Shown: one piece after another, positions 1 to 7,857 of the stretch
Position numbering within the stretch: position 1 is the stretch's first letter
Layout of the letters: every line of letters begins with the position of its first letter
NCBI GenBank assembly: GCA_052386455.1
Contig: JBQTKD010000057.1
Coordinates: forward strand, 1-64,000
Reading direction: 5' to 3'
Length of the DNA: 64,000 bases
Origin: JBQTKD01 sp052386455
GTDB taxonomy: Bacteria > Actinomycetota > Actinomycetes > Sporichthyales > Sporichthyaceae
Program-made: the position numbers and the translations under genes
Notes under the pieces: generated by a model
Databases searched by the model: none
What the model saw: the letters and a program-made list of their open reading frames with translations, nothing else
Told to the model about the DNA's origin: nothing

Positions 1-153
1 GCCCCCACCCCCCCCCCCACCCCCCCGCCCACCGCCGCGGCCACACCCCCGGCCACCACCCCCCCCACAGGGGCGCCAAGAATACCCCGTTTGTTGCCAC
101 TATCATGGGGCGCCCCCTTGGGCGGCCCCCCCCTTCTGCAATGTGACCGTGTG
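1..153. repeat. C-rich low-complexity left edge, no gene seen
   Basis: The first 60 bases are almost only C with scattered A and G. A second C-rich stretch lies at about 111-137. The opposite strand therefore has long G runs that could form G-quadruplexes. The only open frames are short and arginine/glycine-rich and look like shadows. The region lies downstream of sepH, whose stop is at 154, so it may include the sepH transcription end. Low-complexity tracts like this are also prone to assembly error. Confidence 0.5.
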
Positions 154-1200
154 TCAGTCCGTGCGACGGGCGCCGAACATGATGTCGTCCCACGCCGGGA
201 CGCTGGCGCGCCGGCCACGGGCGGGACGGGCCGGCTCGTTGTCGGTACCGGTGCGCGCGGGCTCGGCCTCGACGGGCTCCGGTGCCGGAGGTGCCGGAGG
301 CGTCGCGACGACGACGGGCTCGGGCTGCTCGGGTAGCGGGACCTCCATCTGCACTGCACGACGCGGCACCGGGGTCGGCCGACGCGGGCCGTAGGGCCGA
401 GGCAGACCCTCGGGAGTGCGGCGCGGGACGACCGGCTCGGCGGGCGCAGCCGCGGCGGCCGAACGCATGGCGGCGGCGATCTCCGCCGGGGCCAACTGCT
501 GACCGGAGTCGACGGCCGGGATCTCGCCCTGCGGGGCCGCAACCTCGGGAACCGCCGGGGCGACGATCTCAGGTTCGGGGAGCTGGGCGGCGACCCGCGG
601 AACGAACGGGCCCGTGACGGGGCGCCGATCCAGTTCGCCGGTCAGCCAGCGGGCCTCGTCGTCCTCGGCGAGGACGCTGCGTGCCTTCGGGTCGTAGAGG
701 TAGCGCGCGACGGTGGTGACGTCGTCGAGGCTGTAGGCGACCTGGACAACCCAGCGGCCGTCGTCGCGACGCCAGGAGTCCCAGCCGAGCTCTGCGACGT
801 CCACGCCAAGCCCGCTCAGGCGCTCGGCCAGCACGTCGAGCAGGGCGGCCGGGCGAAGGTCGACGCCGGACCGGCGAACGGTGCTCTTCTGGGCCTGTCT
901 GGCGATGTGTTCGCGCTCGGCCAGGACCGGGCCCTCGAACCGGCGCACGCGGTCCACCGGCACGCCCGCTGACCGAGCAACCTGCTCGGCCGAGGCGCCG
1001 GATCGGATGCGGGCCTGGATCTCGCGCGGGCGGATGTCCGTGCCGGACTCGCCCTCGCCCGTGCCGAAGCGCGAGCGGTCGCCACGGGCTGCGGCCTTCA
1101 GCCGCTCGTCGATACACAGCAGGAACTTGTCGCCGTCGGTCGACCGCAGGACCAGATGGGTCCCGCGTTCGTTCGCTGCGACGAGCCGCAATTCCTGCAT
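154..1200 (-). CDS. sepH: SepH, FtsZ-interacting septation protein (DUF3071)
   Basis: This 348-residue protein starts MQELRLVAANERGTHLVL, the typical opening of actinobacterial SepH/DUF3071. A helix-turn-helix-like segment (PREIQARIRSG to VDRVRRFEG) lies near residues 57-90. The second half is a long Pro/Ala/Glu-rich linker, and the protein ends in a short conserved-looking tail (PAWDDIMFG). Family knowledge: SepH binds FtsZ and stimulates its assembly during septation in Streptomyces and Mycobacterium. The ATG at 1200 is chosen because GAGAGGAA lies 6-8 bases upstream; an upstream in-frame start at 1239 has no clear ribosome site. It is divergent from the ferrochelatase gene. Family assignment is firm; function is by homology. 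Confidence 0.9.
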   Translation of the reverse strand: MQELRLVAANERGTHLVLRSTDGDKFLLCIDERLKAAARGDRSRFGTGEGESGTDIRPREIQARIRSGASAEQVARSAGVPVDRVRRFEGPVLAEREHIARQAQKSTVRRSGVDLRPAALLDVLAERLSGLGVDVAELGWDSWRRDDGRWVVQVAYSLDDVTTVARYLYDPKARSVLAEDDEARWLTGELDRRPVTGPFVPRVAAQLPEPEIVAPAVPEVAAPQGEIPAVDSGQQLAPAEIAAAMRSAAAAAPAEPVVPRRTPEGLPRPYGPRRPTPVPRRAVQMEVPLPEQPEPVVVATPPAPPAPEPVEAEPARTGTDNEPARPARGRRASVPAWDDIMFGARRTD

Positions 1201-1349
1201 CGAAGGTTCCTCTCGCGTGGAAACGTCTCGATCCTCCAAGGGTGGACGGCGATCTCGCCGCAGGTGAGAGGCCTACGGGGGGCGTGTCGCGACGATCTGA
1301 AACCGGTGTTTCCGATGTGACGGAAGTGGCGTCTGGCAGGATCCCTCCC
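1201..1349. promoter_or_regulatory. Divergent promoter region of sepH and ferrochelatase gene
   Basis: This 149-base gap separates two divergent starts. It contains a small inverted repeat, GAAAC-CGGT-GTTTC, at 1299-1312. The sequence GGCAGGA ends 8 bases before the chosen GTG at 1350 and acts as the ferrochelatase ribosome site. I see no convincing -35/-10 pair, so a regulatory role for the repeat is inference. Confidence 0.3.
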
Positions 1350-2405
1350 GTGGAAGACGAGCAGCCCTACGACGCGTTCCTACTCGTCTCGTTCGGTGGC
1401 CCCGAGGGACCGGACGACGTGCTGCCGTTCCTGCGCAACGTCACCCGCGGTCGGGACGTACCGGAGGCCCGCCTGCAGGCCGTCGCCGAGCACTATCTGC
1501 TCTTCGGCGGCGTCAGCCCGATCAACGACCAGTGCCGCGCCCTGCTCGACGCCCTGCACGCGGAGTTCGCCGCGCACGGCACGGACCTGCCGATCTACTG
1601 GGGCAACCGGAACTGCCGGCCGATGCTCGCCGACACCCTCGCCCAGATGGAGCGCGACGGGGTTGCACGGGCGCTGGCCCTGTTCACCTCGGCGTACTCC
1701 TCGTACTCGGGATGCCGGCAGTACCGCGAGGACCTCGCCGCGGCCAGGGCCGCCGTCGGGCCCGGCGCACCCCGGGTCGACCGCATCCGCCACTACTTCA
1801 ACCACCCCGGATTCGTGGAGCCGCAGATCCGCGGCGTACGAGAATCCCTCGCAGCCCTGCCCACCGACCTCCGCGCCGGCGCGGAACTGATCTTCACCAC
1901 GCATTCGATTCCCACGGCCATGGCGGACGGCGCAGGCCCCGCCGGCGGCGCCTACGTGGCGCAGCACCGCGAGGTCGCCCGGCTCGTCGCCGAGGCCGTT
2001 GGGCATCCCTGGGAGCTCGTCTACCAGTCGCGGTCCGGCCCACCGACGATTCCCTGGCTCGAGCCGGACATCGGCGACCACCTGCGCGAACGGGCCGCGG
2101 CCGGCGTGCGTGCGGTCGTCGTCGCGCCCATCGGATTCGTCTCCGACCACATGGAGGTCCGCTTCGACCTCGACGTCGAGGCCTGCGCCGTCGCCGCCGA
2201 ACTCGGCGTGGCCTTCGTGCGGGCACCGACGGTCGGCACCGCTCCCGAGTTCGTCGCCGCCGTTCACGAGTTGGTGCAGGAGCGCATCGCCGGTGCACCG
2301 CCGCGAGCGCTGGGCGAGTTCGGCCCGCACCACGACGTCTGTCCGGCGCAGTGCTGCCCGAACCTGCGCGGCCCCAAGCCGGTGGTGGCGGGGGTGAGTT
2401 CATGA
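1350..2405 (+). CDS. hemH: Ferrochelatase (coproporphyrin ferrochelatase type)
   Basis: This 351-residue enzyme inserts iron into a porphyrin. In actinobacteria the substrate is coproporphyrin III, so CpfC is the newer name. Visible hallmarks are the N-terminal FLLVSFGGPEGPDD and the TTHSIPTAMADG segment holding the catalytic His. A C-terminal cysteine cluster (VCPAQCCPNL) fits the [2Fe-2S] cluster seen in actinobacterial homologues. The GTG at 1350 has a good GCAGGA site; frames upstream to 1242 look like non-coding extension. The stop overlaps the next gene by ATGA, so the two are probably translationally coupled. HemE, HemG and ChdC of the same route are encoded 36-41 kb away. Confidence 0.93.
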   Translation: MEDEQPYDAFLLVSFGGPEGPDDVLPFLRNVTRGRDVPEARLQAVAEHYLLFGGVSPINDQCRALLDALHAEFAAHGTDLPIYWGNRNCRPMLADTLAQMERDGVARALALFTSAYSSYSGCRQYREDLAAARAAVGPGAPRVDRIRHYFNHPGFVEPQIRGVRESLAALPTDLRAGAELIFTTHSIPTAMADGAGPAGGAYVAQHREVARLVAEAVGHPWELVYQSRSGPPTIPWLEPDIGDHLRERAAAGVRAVVVAPIGFVSDHMEVRFDLDVEACAVAAELGVAFVRAPTVGTAPEFVAAVHELVQERIAGAPPRALGEFGPHHDVCPAQCCPNLRGPKPVVAGVSS

Positions 2406-3199
2406 GCGGAGAACTCCGCGAGATCGCCGAGCGGATCGCGCAGCAGGCGGGGCGTCTGCTCGTCGAGGGCCGGCCCGCCCGGTCGCTGGAGGTCTCGTCC
2501 AAGAGCACGCCGACGGACGTCGTCACGGAGATGGACCACGCCGCCGAGGCGCTGATCGTGGGCGAGCTGGCGCGGCTGCGGCCCGACGACGGCCTGCTGG
2601 GCGAGGAGGGTTCCCGCAAGGAGGGGACCACCGGCGTCCGGTGGCTGCTGGACCCACTCGACGGGACGGTGAACTACCTCTACGGACTCGGCGGTTGGGC
2701 GGTGAGCATCGCCGCGACCGTCGACGGGGGGAGCGTGGCGGGCGCGGTGCACGTACCGAGCACGGGGGAGACGTTCAGCGCGCACCGCGGGGGCGGCGCA
2801 ACGTGCAACGGCGTCTCGCTGCAGTGCGGCCCCGGACCCGAGGTCGGCGCAGCCCTGGTGGCCACCGGTTTTGGCTACGCCGCCGAACGTCGCGCCTACC
2901 AGGCCCGAGTGCTGCAGACTCTGCTGCCCGCGGTGCGGGACATTCGACGGTTCGGCGCCTGCGCCTTCGACCTGTGCCTGCTCGCCTCCGGACGGGTGGA
3001 TGCGTACTTCGAACGCGGGGTCCAGCCTTGGGACCACGCCGCGGGCGGTCTGGTCGCCACCGAGGCCGGAGCGCGGTTCGAGGGACTGCACGGCGCGGCG
3101 CCGTCGGACCGGTTCGCCCTCGCCGCGGGTCCGGGGCTGTTCCCGGCGCTGCACGACCTGCTCGTGGCGGCGGGCGCCGGCGGTCCGGACGGTCCGTGA
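2402..3199 (+). CDS. Inositol monophosphatase family protein
   Basis: This 265-residue metal-dependent phosphatase has the family signature in order: GEEG at residues 67-70, DPLDGT at 84-89 and QPWDHAAGG in the C-terminal third. These provide the Mg ligands and phosphate site. Substrates in the family include inositol-1-phosphate, histidinol phosphate, fructose bisphosphate and PAP, and sequence alone does not choose among them. The ATG overlaps the ferrochelatase stop (ATGA). A much longer open frame extends upstream to 1532 but runs through the ferrochelatase gene and is a shadow. Confidence 0.9.
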   Translation: MSGELREIAERIAQQAGRLLVEGRPARSLEVSSKSTPTDVVTEMDHAAEALIVGELARLRPDDGLLGEEGSRKEGTTGVRWLLDPLDGTVNYLYGLGGWAVSIAATVDGGSVAGAVHVPSTGETFSAHRGGGATCNGVSLQCGPGPEVGAALVATGFGYAAERRAYQARVLQTLLPAVRDIRRFGACAFDLCLLASGRVDAYFERGVQPWDHAAGGLVATEAGARFEGLHGAAPSDRFALAAGPGLFPALHDLLVAAGAGGPDGP

Positions 3200-3383
3200 C
3201 ACACCGCATAGGAACGAGTTCGTACTCCCGTCGTGTGTGTGGACAGTTGGATAGGGCACAATCGCCCGGCCGGCCCGGGAACACTTCCGGGGCCGGATGC
3301 ATTAGGTGTCAGTTGGCCGAGCCCGCCAGGCCCGGTCGGAGGGGTAGCCGGTCCACGGCAGCAAGTAGAGGAGCACCGCAACG

Positions 3384-3680
3384 ATGGCCACCGATTACGA
3401 CGCACCACGCAAGACCGACGACGAACTCGGCGAAGACAGCATCGAGGAGCTCAAGTCACGTCGGGTCGACAAGGGCGCGAGCACCGTCGACATCGACGAG
3501 GCGGATCTCGCCGAGTCCCTGGAACTGCCGGGCGCAGACCTGTCCGGCGAGGAACTGTCCGTGCGCGTTCTGCCGCGCCAGGCCGACGAGTTCACCTGCT
3601 CGTCGTGCTTCCTGGTGCACCACCGCAGCCAGATGGCTTCGGAGAAGAACGGCCAGTTCGTCTGCCGGGACTGTTCCTAG
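3384..3680 (+). CDS. DUF4193 small zinc-ribbon-like protein
   Basis: This 98-residue acidic protein opens MATDYDAPRKTDDELGEDS and ends with two Cys pairs (CSSC and CRDC) that could bind zinc. The composition and length match DUF4193, a small actinobacterial family of unknown function usually found next to DUF3093 and dut, as here. The 183-base gap upstream probably holds its own promoter, and GAGGAG sits 11-13 bases before the ATG. I know of no demonstrated biochemical role for the family. Confidence 0.88.
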   Translation: MATDYDAPRKTDDELGEDSIEELKSRRVDKGASTVDIDEADLAESLELPGADLSGEELSVRVLPRQADEFTCSSCFLVHHRSQMASEKNGQFVCRDCS

Positions 3681-3683
3681 CGA

Positions 3684-4178
3684 TCACCAGGCGGACTGGC
3701 CTTCGCGCACGCGGTTGAGCGCGGCGGCCAACTCCGCGGGCCTGCGCGTCGACACGTACCAGTACGGCACGCGCTCGGCAGGGTCGGCCACGTTCAGTCG
3801 GACGGCCCCGGGCAGGTACCCGCGAAGCACGAGCCGCGCGCGAGCGTCGGCCCGTGGGCCGCGCAGGGCCTTGGCCTGGTCGGGTTCCAACGGCCAGGCC
3901 TGGCCCAGCGCCGCGGGCGCCAGCCGGGCCCTGCCCGCGCGGAACCCGTCGGCGTCCACCACCAGGTGCAGGCCGCCGTACGCGATCAGGCCCCAGACCA
4001 CCAGGGCGACCGAGCCGACGCCGGCGACGATCGCGGCCACCGGGCCCAGGTACGCGTGTGTTCCGACGGCCAGCACGACCAGGTCGAACACCGGGATCAG
4101 CCACCAGATCGCGGGCACGCGAAGGCGCTCGGAGAACAGCGGGGCGGGCGTTTGCGTCACCGGGCCAGTCTGAGCCAT
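3684..4178 (-). CDS. DUF3093 membrane protein
   Basis: This 164-residue protein has two adjacent hydrophobic helices near residues 22-70 (WWLIPVFDLVVLAVG and AAIVAGVGSVALVVWG). A soluble C-terminal half contains YWYVSTRRPAELAAALN, which is characteristic of DUF3093. The function is unknown. Start 4178 is preceded by GAGGG about 8 bases away; an alternative ATG lies at 4199. The gene converges on DUF4193 with 3 bases between stops and is divergent from dut, the arrangement seen in many actinobacteria. Confidence 0.85.
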   Translation of the reverse strand: MAQTGPVTQTPAPLFSERLRVPAIWWLIPVFDLVVLAVGTHAYLGPVAAIVAGVGSVALVVWGLIAYGGLHLVVDADGFRAGRARLAPAALGQAWPLEPDQAKALRGPRADARARLVLRGYLPGAVRLNVADPAERVPYWYVSTRRPAELAAALNRVREGQSAW

Positions 4179-4238
4179 GACCAAGCCCTCACATGCCATA
4201 GTGTCGGGCGCGTGACGGGCCGTGACGGGGGGCAGGGA

Positions 4239-4688
4239 GTGGACGTGCTGATCCAGCGCCTCGACCCCGAGCTGCCGTTGCCCAGCTACGCCCACCCCGG
4301 CGATGCGGGAGCGGACCTCTGTACCGCGATCGACGTCGTGCTCGGGCCGGGCGAGCGTGCTCTCGTGCCCACGGGCATCGCGATCGCGCTGCCCGACGGG
4401 TACGCGGCCTTCGTCCACCCCCGCTCGGGGTTGGCGCACAGGTACGGCGTCTCGATCGTGAACGCGCCCGGTACCGTCGACGCCGGGTACCGCGGCGAGA
4501 TCAAGATCTCGTTGATCAACCACGATCCGGCCAGTCCCGTAGCGTTTCGGCGTGGCGACCGCATCGCCCAGCTCGTGATTCAGCAGGTGGAACGCGCCCG
4601 CTTCCACGAAGTCGACCGGCTGCCCGGATCCGCCCGCGGCGAGGGCGGGCACGGTTCCACTGGAGTGACCACTGTAGGAAGGGTTTGA
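4239..4688 (+). CDS. dut: dUTP diphosphatase
   Basis: This 149-residue trimeric dUTPase hydrolyses dUTP to dUMP, keeping uracil out of DNA and feeding dTMP synthesis. All five family motifs are visible: GDAGADL, PRSGLAHR, NAPGTVDAGYRGEI, RGDRIAQLVI and the Gly-rich C-terminal arm RGEGGHGSTG. The start is uncertain. GTG at 4239 gives VDVLIQRLD, while GTG at 4245 has GGGAG at better spacing. The following DUF3710 gene begins one base after the stop codon, suggesting one transcript. Confidence 0.93.
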   Translation: MDVLIQRLDPELPLPSYAHPGDAGADLCTAIDVVLGPGERALVPTGIAIALPDGYAAFVHPRSGLAHRYGVSIVNAPGTVDAGYRGEIKISLINHDPASPVAFRRGDRIAQLVIQQVERARFHEVDRLPGSARGEGGHGSTGVTTVGRV

Positions 4689-4689
4689 C

Positions 4690-5430
4690 GTGGCTTTTCG
4701 TCGCAAGGGCAAGGACGAGGCCTCCGCAGCGGCCGAGTCGGTCGAGGCGCAGGTCGAGGCGAGCGAGGAAGCACCCGCCGCCCTGCCACCGCGCGAGGGC
4801 GGCCCGTGGGACTTCGCCGACGTTCCCGACGACAAGATCGAACGCGTGGACCTCGGTGGAGTGCTCATCCCCATCGTCGACGGCATGGAACTGCGTGCCG
4901 AGATCGCCGAGGAGCGCGTGGTCGCCGCGACGCTGATCATCGGCCGCAGCGCCATCCAGATTCAGCCGTTCGCGGCCCCGCGGACCATGGGCATCTGGGA
5001 CGAGGTTCGCCAGGAGATCGCCTCGGGCATCGTCCAGGGCGGCGGCGAGGTCCAGGACGCCGAAGGCCGTTTCGGTTCCGAGCTGGTGGCCACGGTCCCG
5101 GTCGCCCTTCCCGACGGCACCGCCGGATTCCAGGTGGCCCGCTTCCTCGGCGTCGACGGTCCGCGCTGGTTCCTGCGCGCGGTGATCACCGGCGAAGGCG
5201 CGATGGAGGAAGAGGCTCGCGAGCCGCTGGAAAGCCTGCTCGCCGACGTCGTCGTCGTGCGTGGCGCCGACGCCATGGCCCCGCGCGACCCGATCGAGCT
5301 GCGCCTGCCGGAGGAGATCACCTCCGAGATGGAAGCGGCGGACGAGGACGAGGACGAGGCCGCTCGCCGGGCACGGGTGGAGGACTTCAACCCGTTCGAG
5401 CGCGGGCCGGAGATCACCGAAATCCGATGA
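4690..5430 (+). CDS. DUF3710 protein
   Basis: This 246-residue acidic cytosolic protein starts with a basic patch (AFRRKGKDE). It continues with an Ala/Glu-rich linker and the conserved core GPWDFADVPDD, TMGIWDEVRQEIA and FLGVDGPRWFLRAV typical of DUF3710. It ends in an acidic tract (about residues 217-228) and NPFERGPEITEIR. The function is unknown. The gene starts with GTG just after dut and overlaps the next gene by ATGA, so dut, DUF3710, the OB-fold gene and DUF3159 probably form one operon. Confidence 0.88.
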   Translation: MAFRRKGKDEASAAAESVEAQVEASEEAPAALPPREGGPWDFADVPDDKIERVDLGGVLIPIVDGMELRAEIAEERVVAATLIIGRSAIQIQPFAAPRTMGIWDEVRQEIASGIVQGGGEVQDAEGRFGSELVATVPVALPDGTAGFQVARFLGVDGPRWFLRAVITGEGAMEEEAREPLESLLADVVVVRGADAMAPRDPIELRLPEEITSEMEAADEDEDEAARRARVEDFNPFERGPEITEIR

Positions 5431-5795
5431 GTGGTCGGCTGAAGGGCATGTTCAGCAAGCTGACCACCAGCACCGATGCGCTGGAGGCGGCGCAGCTGCA
5501 GACCGAGGCGGTCTCCGACGGAGGCACGCCGATCGGCACCTGCTGCGAACGCGAGCTCGTCACGGTCTGCGGGACGCTCCGCACCGTGACGCTGCGGCCC
5601 CGCGCGGGCGTGCCGGCGCTGGAGGCCGAGCTGTACGACGGATCCGGAACGGTCGCGTTGATCTGGCTCGGGCGCCGGCAGATCGCCGGCGTCGAGCCGG
5701 GCCGCGGCGTGCGCGTGCACGGGCGCCTGGCCAACCACGACGGCCGAGCGGTGATCTTCAACCCCCGTTACGAGCTCCGCCCGGCCGGCCGGTGA
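5427..5795 (+). CDS. OB-fold nucleic-acid-binding domain protein
   Basis: This 122-residue protein resembles the tRNA-anticodon/RecG-type OB folds found downstream of DUF3710 in actinobacteria. Supporting segments are CGTLRTVTLRPRAGVPALEAELYDGSG and GVRVHGRLANHDGRAVIFNPRYEL, which read as successive beta strands of an OB barrel. No catalytic motif is visible. It overlaps both neighbours by 4 bases (ATGA upstream, GTGA downstream). A role in DNA or RNA binding is inferred from the fold only. Confidence 0.8.
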   Translation: MSGRLKGMFSKLTTSTDALEAAQLQTEAVSDGGTPIGTCCERELVTVCGTLRTVTLRPRAGVPALEAELYDGSGTVALIWLGRRQIAGVEPGRGVRVHGRLANHDGRAVIFNPRYELRPAGR

Positions 5796-6460
5796 GCGAG
5801 GAGCCGAAGCCGCCCGCGACCGTCGACACCGTCGAAGCGCTGGTCCGCCAACAGCTGTCCAAGGCGCTCGGTGGTCCGCGCGGAATTCTCGAGGCCGCGG
5901 TGCCCACGGCGGCGTTCACCGTCTGCTTCGTCGTCAGCGACGACCTGAAGCTCTCGCTGATCGTCGCCGGTGGCCTCGCTGTGCTCGCGTTCGCTGTCCG
6001 CGTGCTGCAGAAGGGCACCACCGCCTACGTCATGAACGCGGCGTTGGGCATCGGCATCGGCGCGGTGTTCGCGATGCGCGGGGGCGGCGACGGCGACGAT
6101 CGCGCCTGCGACTTCTTCCTGCCGGGCATCCTCTACAACACGGCGTACTCGGCGGTGCTGCTGCTGACCGTTCTCGTCGGATGGCCGTTGGTTGGCTTCA
6201 TGGTCGGTTCGGTGACGGGCGACCCCACCGGTTGGCGCAACGATCCGGGGATGGTCAAGCTCTGCCGCAGGCTGACGCTGATCCTGGCCGTCCCCTGCGT
6301 GCTGCGCGTGCTCGTGCAGTACCCGCTCTACAAGGACTGCAACGTCGGCGCGCTGGGTACGGCCAAGCTCGTCATGGGCTGGCCGCTGTGGGTGGCCACC
6401 CTGTTCGTCATGGGTGCGGTGTTGGCCAAGGGCCGCACGCCGCTGGTCAAGAAAGACTGA
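5792..6460 (+). CDS. DUF3159 membrane protein
   Basis: This 222-residue integral membrane protein has about five to six hydrophobic segments, for example AAFTVCFVV, LSLIVAGGLAVLAFAVRVL and SAVLLLTVLVGWPLVGFMVG. It also has the DUF3159-like loop GDPTGWRNDPGMVKLCRRLT. The cytosolic N terminus carries a short charged region. GTG at 5792 overlaps the OB-fold stop. Family members have been linked by location to potassium-uptake TrkA genes, and two such genes follow convergently here. The function is unproven. Confidence 0.85.
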   Translation: MSEEPKPPATVDTVEALVRQQLSKALGGPRGILEAAVPTAAFTVCFVVSDDLKLSLIVAGGLAVLAFAVRVLQKGTTAYVMNAALGIGIGAVFAMRGGGDGDDRACDFFLPGILYNTAYSAVLLLTVLVGWPLVGFMVGSVTGDPTGWRNDPGMVKLCRRLTLILAVPCVLRVLVQYPLYKDCNVGALGTAKLVMGWPLWVATLFVMGAVLAKGRTPLVKKD

Positions 6461-6463
6461 CGC

Positions 6464-7141
6464 TCAGTCAGAACCCGGCCGAAAGTGAGGGGACAGCAGG
6501 TCCTCCAGCTCCGGCTCGCGTTCCGGCGCCGCGACGAACAGCAGCTCGTCCGCCACCTCCAGCGGGTCGTCCGAGCTCGGCACCAGCACGCGCGCGCCGC
6601 GGATGATCGCCACCAGGGCGGTGTCCGGCGGCCACGTGACGTCGCCGACCCGCCGGCCGAGCTGCGGCGAGTCGTCGGGGAGTGTCAGCTCCACCAGGTT
6701 CGCCTCGCCGTGCCGGAAGGAGAACAGCCGGACCAGGTCGCCGACGGTCACCGCCTCTTCGACCAGCGCGCACAGCAGGCGGGGGGTGGACACGGCGACG
6801 TCCACGCCCCAGGACTCGTTGAACAGCTGCTCGTTCGACGGGTGGTTCACGCGGGCGACCACGCGCGGCACGCCGAACTCGGTCTTCGCCAACAGCGAAA
6901 CGACGAGGTTCACCTTGTCGTCGCCGGAGGCGGCCACCATCACCTGGCAGCGGTGCAGCTGCGCCTCCTGTAGCGAGGACATCTCGCACGCGTCGGCCAG
7001 CAGCCACTCCGCGTCCGGCACCAGATCCACCTTGATGGCCTTCGGGTCCCGGTCCACCAGCAGCACCTCGTGGCCGTTCTCGAGCAGTTCGGTGGCGATC
7101 GAACGACCCACCGCGCCGGCTCCGGCGATCGCGACGCGCAT
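6464..7141 (-). CDS. TrkA-family potassium uptake regulator, second of pair
   Basis: This 225-residue protein has an N-terminal RCK/TrkA-N Rossmann domain (MRVAIAGAGAVGRS, with acidic VDRD at the end of strand 2, implying NAD(H) binding) and a C-terminal TrkA-C domain (about residues 130-215). Such proteins gate K+ channels or transporters in response to nucleotide. Its ATG overlaps the stop of the upstream trkA gene (ATGA), and the two paralogues are likely made together. This resembles the mycobacterial CeoB/CeoC pair. No K+ permease gene is in the neighbourhood. Confidence 0.9.
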   Translation of the reverse strand: MRVAIAGAGAVGRSIATELLENGHEVLLVDRDPKAIKVDLVPDAEWLLADACEMSSLQEAQLHRCQVMVAASGDDKVNLVVSLLAKTEFGVPRVVARVNHPSNEQLFNESWGVDVAVSTPRLLCALVEEAVTVGDLVRLFSFRHGEANLVELTLPDDSPQLGRRVGDVTWPPDTALVAIIRGARVLVPSSDDPLEVADELLFVAAPEREPELEDLLSPHFRPGSD

Positions 7142-7803
7142 CAGTGGCCTTCCGGTCCGCGGGCGAAGATCCGCTCGGCGGCGGCGATGTCGTTCTCGGT
7201 CACCAGGACGTGCACGAGGTCGCCCTCCTGCAGCACCGAGTCCCCGGCGGGCACGTACCCCGCGCCGAGCCGGGTCAGGAACGCCACCCGAGCCCCGGAC
7301 TGGTTCTGCAGCTCGCGGACCTCGCGGCCGAGCCAGCTGGGCGCGAGCTGTACCCGGGCAAGGACGATCGTGCCGCTCGGGTCCCGCCACAACGGCTCGG
7401 CGCCGTGCGGGAGCAGCCGGCGCAGCACCTGGTCCGTGGTCCAGCTGACGGTGGCGACCGTGGGGATGCCGAGGCGCTCGTAGACCTCGGCGCGGGCCGG
7501 GTCGTAGATGCGGGCGACGACGTTGCGCACGCCGAAGTCCTCGCGGGCCAGCCGCGCGGAGATGATGTTCGAGTTGTCGCCCGACGAAACGGCGGCGAAC
7601 GCGTCGGCGGATTCGACGCCGGCCTTGATCAGTGTCTCCCGTTCGAAACCGATGCCGGTGACGCGCTTGCCGGCGAACCCGGGCCCGAGGCGCCGGAAGG
7701 CGTCGGACGACTGGTCGACGACGGCGACGGAATGTCCCTTGGCCTCCAGCGCCAGCGCCAGCGAGGAGCCGACGCGGCCGCAACCCATGATCACGATGTG
7801 CAC
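7141..7803 (-). CDS. TrkA-family potassium uptake regulator, first of pair
   Basis: This 220-residue RCK protein starts VHIVIMGCGRVGSS, the NAD-binding glycine loop, with VVDQ closing strand 2. The C-terminal TrkA-C part ends near AAERIFARGPEGH. The GTG start at 7803 is supported by AGGAAGAG about 10 bases upstream. A longer frame to 8031 runs into the divergent methyltransferase gene and is rejected. Only 54 bases separate it from that gene, so both promoters lie in a short shared region. Confidence 0.9.
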   Translation of the reverse strand: MHIVIMGCGRVGSSLALALEAKGHSVAVVDQSSDAFRRLGPGFAGKRVTGIGFERETLIKAGVESADAFAAVSSGDNSNIISARLAREDFGVRNVVARIYDPARAEVYERLGIPTVATVSWTTDQVLRRLLPHGAEPLWRDPSGTIVLARVQLAPSWLGREVRELQNQSGARVAFLTRLGAGYVPAGDSVLQEGDLVHVLVTENDIAAAERIFARGPEGH

Positions 7804-7857
7804 CTGCGCCGACTCTTCCTTTCGAGGTGATCCGCCCGTCGAGACTACTCTCGCGCA

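Noticed and set aside
1532..3199. 555-codon frame containing the inositol-phosphatase-like gene
   Set aside because: The first 290 codons run through the ferrochelatase gene in another frame and are Arg/Pro-rich. The real gene starts at the ATGA overlap at 2402.
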